Shown: positions 38,678 through 49,279 of the stretch, in pieces
How the letters are laid out: each line of letters starts with the position of its first letter
Numbering within the stretch: the first letter of the stretch is position 1
Assembly (NCBI GenBank): GCA_963724975.1
Contig: CAVRXB010000007.1
Coordinates: 73,980 to 137,979 of the forward strand
DNA: 64,000 nt
DNA from: CAIWHR01 sp963724975
GTDB taxonomy: Bacteria > Pseudomonadota > Gammaproteobacteria > Burkholderiales > Casimicrobiaceae
Direction: 5' to 3'
The notes under the pieces: generated by a model
What the model was told of the DNA's origin: nothing
What the model saw: the letters and a program-made list of their open reading frames with translations, nothing else
Databases searched by the model: none
Translations under genes and position numbers: made by a program

Positions 38678-39598
38678 ATGAGCGCCGCCATCGACCTCGA
38701 CGGCGATGCTGCATCAGCTTCGCCCTGCTCCCGGTGGCGGCGCTCTGTCGTCTGCTGCTCGGCCTGCTGGTTGGCAGCTTCCTGAACGTGGTGATCCATC
38801 GGCTGCCGGTGATGACTCAAGCGCGACTGGCGATTGCCAGTCGCTCGAGGTCCTCGGAGAGTGGGCGCAGGAGAAGGCGCCCCGCAGCCGTTGTCCCAGA
38901 TGCGCTCGGCGTTGAAGACCTCGCTGGCCTCAGCCGAGCAGCACGTTACAACCTCGTCGTTCCGCGCTCGGCCTGTCCGGCCTGCGGGCGCGGAATCCGC
39001 CCTGGAAAATATCCCGGTGCTGAGCTGGTATGCGCTGCGCGGGCGTTGCTCCGTCTGCAAGACCGCGCATCAGCCCACGCTATCCACTCGTGGAAACTCT
39101 TACCGGACTGCTCTCGGGCTACATCGGTTGGCGCTTTGGCTTCACCCCCGCCGCGCGGGCGCACTGATCTTTGCTGGGCCTGATTGCCGCGTCCTGCATC
39201 GACCTGGATACGCAGTTTCTACCCGATGACATCACCTTGCCGCTGCTCTGGGTCGGGCTGCTGTTCAACTCTGGGGGACCTTCTACGCACCGCTGGAATC
39301 CGACGGCCGCGATCGGCTGCGCAGTCGCTCGGGTATCTCGTCGCTTTGGTCCGTGTACTGGGGCGTTCAAGCTCGTCACAGGCAAGAAGGGCATGGGCTA
39401 TGGCGATTTCAAGCTGCTCGCGGCCATCGGCGCCTTTCTCGGCTAGAAGCTGCTGCCCGCGGTGATCCTGCTGTCGTCGCTGGTGGGCGCCGTGGTTGGG
39501 ATCGCTCTCATCGTGCTGGCCGGCATGGACGCCAGATCCCCATTCCATTCGGACCCTACCTGGCCGCAGCGGGGCTGATATGCATTGTGCTGGGGTGA
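38678..39598 (+). CDS. pilD: Prepilin peptidase/N-methyltransferase PilD (frameshifted, in-frame amber)
   Basis: Cleaves and N-methylates prepilins. ATG 38678 opens SAAIDL. Other frames give LLLGLLVGSFLNVVIHRLPV, the zinc Cys pairs SACPACGRGI and RGRCSVC with ENIPVLSWYALRG, ASCIDLDTQFLPDDITLPLL (first catalytic Asp) and GKKGMGYGDFKLLAAIGAFL (second catalytic Asp). After AIGAFLG a TAG at 39444-39446 replaces the Trp codon usual before KLLPAVILLSSLVGAVVGIA, a single-base change. The end is PFGPYLAAAGLICIVLG, stopping at 39596-39598. At least eight base errors; about 305 residues corrected. Confidence 0.85.
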
Positions 39599-39631
39599 GC
39601 TCGATCAATCGCGGCCTACCTGCGACTACCT

Positions 39632-40276
39632 GTGATCGGCAAGCTCGTGGTGCGGTGTGACCGGCGGGATCAGGTCGGGCAAGTCCACGGTGGCCAAGCT
39701 GTTCGAGACGCTCGGCGCCGGACTCGTGGATACCGACGAGATCGCGCATGAGCTCACCCGCGCGGGCCAGCAGGCAGTAGAGCGGATCCGCAAGCGCTTC
39801 GGCGACAGCTATGTCGATGCGCAAGGCGGCGCTGGATCGGACACGCATGCGCGCTCTGGTGTTCTCCGATGCGCACGCCAGGGCCAACCTCGAGGCGATA
39901 CTGCATCCGCTGATCCGGGCCGAAGCGACGGCGCGCGTGGCACGAGTTCGCGGCGCCCTATGTGTTGCTGGTCGTCCATCTGCTGGTCGAGGCGGGGCTG
40001 GTCGAGGCGGGGCGGTGGAGACGGGAGCTACCGCCGGCAAGTGCAGCGGGTGCTGGTGATCGACTGCGACGAGCGAGCTACAGGTCGAGCGCACCATGCG
40101 GCGCAGCGGCCTGACCGAGCAGCAGACCCGTGCGATTATTGCGAGCCAGGCTACGCGCGAGCAGCGCTTGCGCGCGGCCGACGACGTGATCGCCAACAAC
40201 GCCGGGCTCGGCCGAGCTCGCCGAACAGGTGAGAAGGCTCCACACTCGCTACCTGGCGATGGCGGCCGAGGCTTAG
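39632..40276 (+). CDS. coaE: Dephospho-CoA kinase (frameshifted)
   Basis: Last step of coenzyme A synthesis. GTG 39632 gives VIGKLVV, then after an indel near 39655 the P-loop TGGIRSGKSTVAKLFETLG (the usual Gly before SGKS is Arg), GLVDTDEIAHELT, HARANLEAILHPLIRAEA, YVLLVVHLLVEAG, QRVLVIDCDE, RTMRRSGLTEQQTRAIIASQ and ADDVIANNAG. The protein ends LAEQVRRLHTRYLAMAAEA at 40276. A 15-base perfect tandem duplication (39983-40012) inserts five residues (LVEAG) not expected in the family. Lies in the usual pilBCD-coaE-zapD-yacG order. Confidence 0.87.
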
Positions 40277-40359
40277 ATTCTCGCCCGCACTCGGTTTATT
40301 TTTGCGTCGATTTGGGCAATACTGACGACAACTCACCGCCGCCCGCGGCTCCACGCACC

Positions 40360-41115
40360 GTGATCAGCTACGAATTTCCGCTGAACGAGCGCATTCGCAC
40401 TCTGCTGCGGATGGAGAGCTTGTACGAGCGGGTGCAGTTCTTTCTGGCCCGCGACGACCCGCTCGAGCACCACGCGGCACTGGGCTTTCTGTTCGAGATC
40501 CTGGACGTCGCTGGCCGCGCCGACTTGAAGTCCGAGCTCATGCAGGAGCTGGAACGTCAGCGCCAGAGCCTGGGTGCGCTGCGGTCCAATCCGGCGATCT
40601 CGGAGGAGGCGCTCAACGAGGTTCTCGTCGATATCGATCGCGCGGCGCAGGCGCTGCATCAATCGTCCGGGAAGACCGGCCAGGAGCTGCGCGAGAACGA
40701 GTGGCTGATGGGCATCAAGCAGCGCGCCGCGATACCCGGCGGGGTATGCCAGTTCGATCTGCCTTCCTATCACTACTGGCTGCACCAGCCGGCGCAGACC
40801 CGCCGGCGCGACCTGGAGGGCTGGTTGATGCCCTTCCTGCCGCTCAAGCACGGCATCGCCATCATCCTGCGCATCCTGCGCGAGAGCGGACGCACCAGCC
40901 ACCAGGTCGCGGTGCAGGGGGTGTATCAGCAGATGATGGGCGGGCGCCTGGCGCAGCTGCTGCGCTTGAAGGTCGACGACGCCTACGAGTGCGTCCCCGA
41001 AGTCAGCGCCAACAAATACGCACTGAACATCCGCTTCACGGTCAGCGAGGGGGCGCAGCGCCCGCGTGTGAGCCAGACCGACATTCCTTTCGAGCTGATC
41101 TTCTGCAACCTGTGA
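40360..41115 (+). CDS. zapD: Cell division protein ZapD
   Basis: FtsZ-bundling cytoplasmic protein. From GTG 40360 the sequence is VISYEFPLNERIRTLLRMES, the typical ZapD opening. The helical domain (HHAALGFLFEILDVAGRADL, ELERQRQSLGALRSNPAIS) is followed by the beta-rich domain (GVCQFDLPSYHYWLHQPAQT, EGWLMPFLPLKHGIAIILRI) ending SQTDIPFELIFCNL. Length of 251 residues fits the family. The open frame extends upstream, but that part overlaps coaE sequence. Stop overlaps the yacG start by GTGA. ftsZ is also in this segment, on the opposite strand. Confidence 0.93.
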   Translation: MISYEFPLNERIRTLLRMESLYERVQFFLARDDPLEHHAALGFLFEILDVAGRADLKSELMQELERQRQSLGALRSNPAISEEALNEVLVDIDRAAQALHQSSGKTGQELRENEWLMGIKQRAAIPGGVCQFDLPSYHYWLHQPAQTRRRDLEGWLMPFLPLKHGIAIILRILRESGRTSHQVAVQGVYQQMMGGRLAQLLRLKVDDAYECVPEVSANKYALNIRFTVSEGAQRPRVSQTDIPFELIFCNL

Positions 41116-41312
41116 ACAGTGCCCCCAAGCAGCGCCTGGTCAACTGCCCCCACTGCGGCAAAGGGGTACCGTGGAGCACGCAAAACCCGCACCGCCCGTT
41201 CTGCTCGGAGCGCTGCAGGCTCATCGATCTGGGCCAATGGGCGTCCGAGTCCTACCGCATCCCGCTCGCCGAGAACGACCGCGGCAGCGATCCCGAGAGC
41301 GGCGAAGGCTGA
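41112..41312 (+). CDS. yacG: DNA gyrase inhibitor YacG
   Basis: Small zinc protein of 66 residues that binds GyrB. The four zinc cysteines are in VNCPHCGKGVPW and RPFCSERCRLIDLGQWAS, the exact C-x2-C-x15-C-x3-C arrangement of YacG, followed by ESYRIPLAEN. GTG start overlaps the zapD stop by 4 bases. It closes the pil-coaE-zapD operon. Confidence 0.95.
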   Translation: MNSAPKQRLVNCPHCGKGVPWSTQNPHRPFCSERCRLIDLGQWASESYRIPLAENDRGSDPESGEG

Positions 41313-41332
41313 ACCCGGAAAGACAGAACCGG

Positions 41333-41460
41333 CCACAGAGATCACCGAGGACACAGAGAAAAAACAGTCGCTTCGACGCAACTCGCACCCGGTGACCAGG
41401 TGGTGTCCACCCACGTGGATGCCGCGTCGACCTTCTCCGTGATCTCTGTGCCCTCTGTGG
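41333..41460. repeat. Inverted repeat between convergent genes (CACAGAG-type dispersed repeat)
   Basis: Arms at 41333-41360 (starts CCACAGAGATCACCGAGG) and 41433-41460 (ends CTGTGCCCTCTGTGG) are imperfect inverted copies of about 28 bases around a 72-base centre. Similar CCACAGAGG-CACAGAGA units are dispersed in many proteobacterial genomes. The element sits exactly between the convergent ends of yacG and the Nudix-ThiE gene, so it may serve as a bidirectional terminator or be a MITE. Confidence 0.7.
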
Positions 41461-41482
41461 CTGCTGTTCAGGTTGACGAGAG

Positions 41483-42424
41483 TCAGAGCCCGCGCATCAG
41501 CGCGATGCCGTGTGCGCCCGCTCTCCAGGCCTGCTCCAGATGCTCTTCACGCATGCCGCCCAGCGCGTAGACCGGCAGGCGGTAGCTGCCGATCAATCCA
41601 CTGAACGCTTCCCAGCCTAGCCCCGGCGCCTGCGGATGGCTCGCAGTGGGCAGCACCGGTCCGAGCACTACGTAGTCGAGGTTCAGCGCGGCGGCCCGGC
41701 GCAGCTCGCGCTCGTCGTGGCAGGAAGCACCGCACAGTGCGAAGGGCGGCCGCGAGGCGGTTGCCGTCAGAACCGCGGCGGGCAGGTGGAGCCCGTCCGC
41801 GGCAGTGGCCCGCGCGACTTCGGCATCGGTATTGACGACAACGCGCGCACCGGCACGATGGCAGCGGACAACGACCTCCAGGGCAAAGGCCAGCAGGTCC
41901 GCCCGCGCCATCTGCTTCTCCCGTACCATGACCAGGCGCACGCCACGTGCCAGCGCCCGCTCGACCCGCTCGAGCGCCGCGCCAATCCCGAGCTCGGAGG
42001 CGTTGGTAATTGCCAGGGTGGGGGGCAGGTCAAGCGCACGCAGCACCGGCCCGTTGGCCGGCAGCAGGGGCGCCACTCCCACTTGACCGAGCGCGGCCCA
42101 GGCCAGCTCCTGTTGCTCGCGAGGATGGGGTTCTCCCCGCCAGCCCACCACGCGAAAGAAGTGCAGCCGCACATGCGCATGCGGATAGACGTACTCTTCG
42201 ACGATCCAGGGATAGGCACGTGTGACGTCGATGCCGAGCTCTTCGTGCAGCTCGCGCACCAGCGCCGCCGCCAGGGGCTCACCTGGTTCGGCCTTGCCGC
42301 CGGGAAATTCCCAGTAGCCGGCGTAGACCTTGCCGGCCGGCCGTTGCGCCAGGAGAAAACGGCCGTCGGGCCGGAGGATGACCGCCGCTGCGACGTCCAC
42401 CACGCTGGGCGGGTCGGCCCCCAT
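41483..42424 (-). CDS. Nudix hydrolase (MutT-type) fused to thiamine-phosphate-synthase-like domain
   Basis: 313-residue two-domain protein. Residues 8-130 are a Nudix domain with a complete Nudix box (GGKAEPGEPLAAALVRELHE followed by ELGI), similar to MutT, which removes 8-oxo-dGTP. The rest is a ThiE/TenI-like TIM barrel: LVMVREKQMARADLLAFALE, RVVVNTDAEVARATAADGLH, LDYVVLGPVLPTASHPQAPG, LPVYALGGM. Such fusions are widespread in beta- and gammaproteobacteria and probably act in DNA sanitation; whether the ThiE part is active is uncertain. ATG 42424 is chosen because the frame upstream runs into the neighbouring gene. Confidence 0.88.
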   Translation of the reverse strand: MGADPPSVVDVAAAVILRPDGRFLLAQRPAGKVYAGYWEFPGGKAEPGEPLAAALVRELHEELGIDVTRAYPWIVEEYVYPHAHVRLHFFRVVGWRGEPHPREQQELAWAALGQVGVAPLLPANGPVLRALDLPPTLAITNASELGIGAALERVERALARGVRLVMVREKQMARADLLAFALEVVVRCHRAGARVVVNTDAEVARATAADGLHLPAAVLTATASRPPFALCGASCHDERELRRAAALNLDYVVLGPVLPTASHPQAPGLGWEAFSGLIGSYRLPVYALGGMREEHLEQAWRAGAHGIALMRGL

Positions 42425-42446
42425 CTTCCTGCGGCCCTGTCGCGCT

Positions 42447-43325
42447 TCAGTGGCGGGGCACGCGCACGCCGTGCCGGCCCGCCCAGTCGCGCGCGAAGTG
42501 CCAAGCCACGCGCCCGCTGCGCGACCCGCGCTGCAGCGCCCACTGCAACGCCTCGCGCTGCATCTCGTCACCGCCAATCTCGCTCACACCGAGACGGCGC
42601 AGCCAGTGACGCACGATATCCAGGTACTCGTCCTGATTGAAGGGGTAGAAGGAGACCCACAGGCCGAAGCGCTCCGACAGCGAGATCTTCTCCTCGACGG
42701 TCTCGCCGGGGTGGATCTCATCCCCCAGGTACTTGGTCTCGAGATTCTCGTGCATGTACTCCGGCATCAGATGCCGGCGGTTGGACGTTGCGTACATCAG
42801 CACGTTCTCGGGCGTGGCCGCCACCGACCCGTCGAGCACTGCCTTCAGCGTCGTGTATCCCGGCTCGTCGGCGCTGAAGGAAAGGTCGTCGCAGAACAGG
42901 ATGAAGCGATAGGCCTGGGCGGCCAGGCGTTCCACCACATCGGGCAGGTCGAGCAAGTCCTTCTTGTCCAGCTCGATCAGCCGCAAGCCTTCCGCAGCGT
43001 AACGGTTGAGCAGCGCCTTCACGAGAGAGGATTTGCCGGTACCGCGGGCGCCCGTGAGCAGCACGTTGTTGGCCGGCAGGCCGCGCACGAACTGCAGCGT
43101 GTTCTGGTGCACGAGGTCGCGCTGGCGATCGATGTCGTGCAAATCCTCGAGCTGGATACCGTGCGGATGCGCGACCGGATGGAGGACGCTGCGTCCGTCG
43201 CGCCGGCGCCAGCGGAATGCGATGGTGCCGGCGAAGTCCACCGTCGGGGCCTCCGCGGGCAGCAGGCGCTCGACGCGCTGGATCAGCGCTTCGGCTTGGA
43301 CCAGTACTTTTTCCAGATCGGCCAT
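42447..43325 (-). CDS. DUF815 family AAA ATPase
   Basis: Intact 292-residue P-loop ATPase. Walker A GARGTGKSSLVKALL lies at about residues 92-106, Walker B FILFCDDLSF at about 141-150, and VLMYATSNRRHLMPEYM is a sensor-1-like segment. The C-terminus has LSERFGLWVSFYPFNQDEYL and ends in a basic tail. Members are conserved next to argJ/mutT in betaproteobacteria. The function is unknown. Nine bases downstream of argJ, so likely co-transcribed with argJ. Confidence 0.9.
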   Translation of the reverse strand: MADLEKVLVQAEALIQRVERLLPAEAPTVDFAGTIAFRWRRRDGRSVLHPVAHPHGIQLEDLHDIDRQRDLVHQNTLQFVRGLPANNVLLTGARGTGKSSLVKALLNRYAAEGLRLIELDKKDLLDLPDVVERLAAQAYRFILFCDDLSFSADEPGYTTLKAVLDGSVAATPENVLMYATSNRRHLMPEYMHENLETKYLGDEIHPGETVEEKISLSERFGLWVSFYPFNQDEYLDIVRHWLRRLGVSEIGGDEMQREALQWALQRGSRSGRVAWHFARDWAGRHGVRVPRH

Positions 43326-43333
43326 CTACTGCC

Positions 43334-44563
43334 TTAAGTCCTGTACTCGGCGTTGATGGTGACATAGTCGTGCGAGAGATCGCAGGTCCACACCGTCGCT
43401 GCGGCCGGGCCGCGGTGCAGCACCACGCGCACGGTAATCTCGCTTTGCTCCATCACACGCTGCCCGTCCTGCTCGCGATAGGCGGGATCCCGGCCACCGC
43501 CGCTCGCTACGCGGACGTCGTCCAGGAACAGCTCCAGGCGCGACGCGTCGAGATCGTCGATACCGGCGTAGCCGATGGCGGCAAGGATGCGGCCGAGGTT
43601 CGGGTCGGAGGCGAAGAACGCGGTCTTCACCAGGGGCGAGTGGGCGATCGCAAAGGCGACTTGGCGGCACTCCTCGCGGCTGCCGCCCTGCTCGACGCGC
43701 AGGGTGATGAACTTGGTCGCGCCCTCGCCGTCGCGGATGATGGCCTGCGCAAGCTCGCTCGCCACGTCCGTGATCGCATCTCGCAGCGCCGTGAACTCCG
43801 CGTCGCTCGCGGCCGTGACCTCGCGGTTGCCGGCCCGGCCCGTGGCGATGAGCATGAAAGAGTCGTTGGTGGAGGTGTCGCCGTCCACCGTGATCGAGTT
43901 GAAGGAGTGTTCCGCGGCGTGCGCCAGCGCCGCGCGCATCGACAACCGGTCGATCGCAGCGTCGGTGGCTACGAAGCAAAGCATGGTCGCCATGTCCGGG
44001 TGGATCATCCCGGCGCCCTTCGCGATGCCAGTCACGGTGACAGGAGCGCCGCCGACCCGGATCTGGCGCGACGCGGCCTTCGGAACCGTATCGGTGGTCA
44101 TGATAGCCTCGGCGGCGCTCAGCCAATTGGCGGCCCGCAGGTCGGCGATGCAAGCCGGCAACCCGGCGGCGAGGCGAGCGACCGGCAGCGGCTCCATGAT
44201 CACGCCGGTAGAGAAGGGCAGGACCTGGGCGGGCCGCGTTGCGAGCAGCCGCGCGGTCTCCTCACAGGTTGCACGAGCGGCCCGCAGTCCGCTCTCACCG
44301 GTGCCGGCGTTGGCGTTGCCGGTGTTCACTACCAGCGCACGGATCTCCTCCCCCTCGTCCAGGTGGGCCCGGGCCACCACGACCGGCGCGGCGCAAAATC
44401 GGTTACGCGTGAATACCCCGGCCACCCGCGCACCGGCCTCCAACTCGATCAACAGCAGGTCCTTGCGATTGGCTTTGCGGATGCCCGCCTGTGCGGTGCC
44501 TAAACGCACACCGCGAACGGGGTGCAGTGATCCCGCTAGGGGTGCGGTGAGGTTGACGGCCAC
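43334..44563 (-). CDS. argJ: Bifunctional ornithine/glutamate N-acetyltransferase
   Basis: ArgJ transfers acetyl from acetylornithine to glutamate (cyclic arginine pathway). The self-cleavage site is in KGAGMIHPDMATMLCF, with Thr as the N-terminal nucleophile of the beta chain. Other landmarks: FCAAPVVVARAHL, ALVVNTGNANAGTGESG, DGDTSTNDSFMLIATGRAG, GEGATKFITL and SDPNLGRILAAIGYAGI; it ends DYVTINAEYRT. 409 residues, intact. Whether it performs acetyl-CoA-dependent synthesis as well cannot be seen from sequence alone. Confidence 0.96.
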   Translation of the reverse strand: MAVNLTAPLAGSLHPVRGVRLGTAQAGIRKANRKDLLLIELEAGARVAGVFTRNRFCAAPVVVARAHLDEGEEIRALVVNTGNANAGTGESGLRAARATCEETARLLATRPAQVLPFSTGVIMEPLPVARLAAGLPACIADLRAANWLSAAEAIMTTDTVPKAASRQIRVGGAPVTVTGIAKGAGMIHPDMATMLCFVATDAAIDRLSMRAALAHAAEHSFNSITVDGDTSTNDSFMLIATGRAGNREVTAASDAEFTALRDAITDVASELAQAIIRDGEGATKFITLRVEQGGSREECRQVAFAIAHSPLVKTAFFASDPNLGRILAAIGYAGIDDLDASRLELFLDDVRVASGGGRDPAYREQDGQRVMEQSEITVRVVLHRGPAAATVWTCDLSHDYVTINAEYRT

Positions 44564-44618
44564 TGCTTTCCTCGCGATAGGAAGTGCGAGGTAAGTACAG
44601 GACGCAGGGCGGGCGCGG

Positions 44619-47339
<2,721 letters not shown>

Positions 47340-47390
47340 GCGTTGTCCATGACGGTTCGAGCGACCGTGGGAAGGTGCGGTCGGCCCCCC

Positions 47391-47435
47391 GAAAACAAAA
47401 GGGGTGAGGGGCCATCCTAAGGCCCCTCACCCCTT
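47391..47435 (-). terminator. Rho-independent terminator of the M23 peptidase gene
   Basis: A perfect 15-bp stem (AAGGGGTGAGGGGCC / GGCCCCTCACCCCTT) around a 7-base loop; on the minus strand it is followed by TTTTGTTTTCG. It lies 18 bases past the peptidase stop and 50 bases before secA, so secA probably has its own promoter. Confidence 0.92.
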
Positions 47436-47452
47436 CGCGGCGGAATTAAGGA

Positions 47453-48370
47453 TCAGCCGGGCATACGCAGGAAGCGCGCGGGATTCTGGGCAACGCCCCT
47501 GAGGCGCACCTCGAAGTGCAGGTGGGTTCCGGTGGACCGCCCGGTGCTGCCGACTTCAGCGATCTTGCTGCCCCGTAGCACGACATCGCCGACCTTCACG
47601 AGAATCTTGGAAGCGTGGGCATAGCGCGTCACGAGGTCGTTACCGTGATCAATCTCGACCATATTACCATACTGCGGATGGTGGGCAGCAAACACCACCA
47701 CACCGCCCGCCGCCGCCAGAATGAGGGTGCCTTCTTCCGCCATGAAATCGAGGCCCTCGTGGAACGCATTCAGCCCCGTGAAGGGATCGATGCGCCAACC
47801 GAACCCGGAGGAGTAGTAGCCCGCCTCCACCGGCTTCTGGTTCGGGATGAGCTGGCGCTTGGCATAGTCCTCGGTCAGCGTGGACTCCAGCACGCGCAGC
47901 TTGTCGGTGCGGTCTTCCAGCTCCTTCGACAGGCGGTCCAGCTCTGCGCCCAGCTCGCCGAGCGACACTTCGCGCGCCGGAACACCAGATTCTGCGCCGC
48001 CGCGGGCGGGCAGACGATCGAACATGAACTCCTGCGGCTTGAGCCCGGCGACTTTGGTGAGCCGGTCCCCGAGCGCGTCGAGGCGCACTAACCGCGCCTG
48101 CAACTCACCCAGCTTGGAGGCCATCGTGTTCAGGCTCTCGCGCAGATAGGCCTGCATGCGGGCGTTCTCCTCGGCTTGAATGCCGGAGAGCACCGAGCGG
48201 AGATAGGGACTGCCGTTGTTGACGGCATAGCGAAGCGAGAGATAGTGCAGCAGGACGACCAGTGACAGCATCAGCACCAGCACGGTCAATCCCATCGCGG
48301 CCAGCTGGGGCACGCCGACGTTTATCGAGCGCGCCCGCGACAGCCCGCTCGAAACTAGAATAACGTTCAT
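47453..48370 (-). CDS. M23 family metallopeptidase (NlpD/MepM-like, membrane-anchored)
   Basis: 305 residues. An N-terminal transmembrane segment (LAAMGLTVLVLMLSLVVLLH) is followed by a coiled coil (LGELGAELDRLSKELEDRTD) and a LytM/M23 domain: GFGWRIDPFTGLNAFHEGLD (His and Asp ligands), GGVVVFAAHHPQYGNMVEID, LVTRYAHASKILVKVGD and STGRSTGTHLHFEVRL (HxH ligand). All zinc ligands seem present, so it may be an active peptidoglycan endopeptidase. Divergent from dciA with the start codons adjoining, and upstream of secA as in most betaproteobacteria. Confidence 0.92.
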   Translation of the reverse strand: MNVILVSSGLSRARSINVGVPQLAAMGLTVLVLMLSLVVLLHYLSLRYAVNNGSPYLRSVLSGIQAEENARMQAYLRESLNTMASKLGELQARLVRLDALGDRLTKVAGLKPQEFMFDRLPARGGAESGVPAREVSLGELGAELDRLSKELEDRTDKLRVLESTLTEDYAKRQLIPNQKPVEAGYYSSGFGWRIDPFTGLNAFHEGLDFMAEEGTLILAAAGGVVVFAAHHPQYGNMVEIDHGNDLVTRYAHASKILVKVGDVVLRGSKIAEVGSTGRSTGTHLHFEVRLRGVAQNPARFLRMPG

Positions 48371-48906
48371 TGCTTCCCCCTCCGACGCATACGGCCGTGG
48401 TTGTGCATAGCCAGACTATCGGCTACTTATTGAATTCCTTGACAGACCTTGAAGCAATTCGCGTGCACGCGAGGCGCATCGCTGCGTTGCAACAGGCCTA
48501 TGTTGCGACGGTGCCTCGGGAGCTGGCTCAGTCGAGTGCAGTGGGCTACGAGACGCAGGGAACGCTGGTACTGTTGGCAGAAACCGGCGTGGTAGCGGGC
48601 AGGTTACGTCACCTGACGCCGCGCCTGCTCTTGACGATCCGGAAACAGTTTCCGGAGGTTAGGACAATCCGAATCGAAGTGCAACTTGTGCGCGGCAGCA
48701 GGCGGCGGGCCGCACCAATTCGTCGCATCGGGGCGACGGGACTGCAAAGTTTGGCAGAGCTGGAGGCCGGTCTGGAGGAAGGGCCCCTGCGCGATGCGGT
48801 GCGACGCTTGATCCGGCACGAAGCGGCGCAGGACCCGCCGGAGCGCGAGCCGCCAGATCGCCGACGATCGACAGACAGCCCGGAACCGTCAGATCGCGAT
48901 GACTAA
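48370..48906 (+). CDS. dciA: DciA-like protein (DUF721), replicative helicase loader
   Basis: 178-residue protein with the DUF721 domain in the N-terminal half (IGYLLNSLTDLEAIRVHARR, LQQAYVATVPRELAQSSAVG, GTLVLLAETGVVAGRLRHLT), then a KH-like region (RKQFPEVRTIRIEVQL) and a charged, proline-rich tail. DciA loads DnaB in bacteria lacking DnaC. The TTG at 48370 abuts the divergent peptidase ATG, so a GTG at 48397 or 48403 may be the true start. Position between lpxC and the M23/secA genes is the usual betaproteobacterial one. Confidence 0.85.
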   Translation: MLPPPTHTAVVVHSQTIGYLLNSLTDLEAIRVHARRIAALQQAYVATVPRELAQSSAVGYETQGTLVLLAETGVVAGRLRHLTPRLLLTIRKQFPEVRTIRIEVQLVRGSRRRAAPIRRIGATGLQSLAELEAGLEEGPLRDAVRRLIRHEAAQDPPEREPPDRRRSTDSPEPSDRDD

Positions 48907-49083
48907 GCGCTCCAGCACCAGAAACGCTGCCACGATCACCGCTACAACCACGGCACGCGCCGAACAGCCCGGCAGGCTGATCGCAGCCAGCGCCGATCCT
49001 TGGTGAGCAGCGTACATCCGCACCGCGGCCGTGATGACGATCAGAACCAGGAAGCCGAAGGCACGAAGCGCGACCGCAGTCAT
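48889..49083 (-). CDS. Small hypothetical membrane protein
   Basis: 64 residues, mostly hydrophobic: one helix at about residues 4-22 (VALRAFGFLVLIVITAAV) and another at about 44-62 (AVVVAVIVAAFLVLERLVIA). I do not recognise a family. Its 3' end overlaps the convergent dciA by 18 bases and its start overlaps the upstream small gene by 4 bases, a pattern seen for real co-translated genes. Could equally be chance; no ribosome site stands out. Confidence 0.35.
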   Translation of the reverse strand: MTAVALRAFGFLVLIVITAAVRMYAAHQGSALAAISLPGCSARAVVVAVIVAAFLVLERLVIAI

Positions 49084-49277
49084 GGGACATCAACGAGAAG
49101 CGACGACTCGATCGCCACGAACGACACGTCGGCGAGCTTGATTTCTGCTTGGCGTCGCTCCGGATGCACGGTCGCGGGCGCGAGTGGCATCTCGGCGGTC
49201 CAAGGCAATGGGGTGAGGGGGATTGCACTGCAGGCCGCGGCCGTGCCATGGCGCGAACTCGCTCCAACCACCGCCAC
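49080..49277 (-). CDS. Small hypothetical protein downstream of lpxC
   Basis: 65 residues starting 2 bases after the lpxC stop and overlapping the next small gene by ATGA. The C-terminal half (ERRQAEIKLADVSFVAIESS) is mixed charged and hydrophobic; the N-terminal half resembles a weak signal sequence (TAAACSAIPLTPLPWTAEMP). No family recognised. Support is positional only. Confidence 0.3.
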   Translation of the reverse strand: MAVVGASSRHGTAAACSAIPLTPLPWTAEMPLAPATVHPERRQAEIKLADVSFVAIESSLLVDVP

Positions 49278-49279
49278 GA

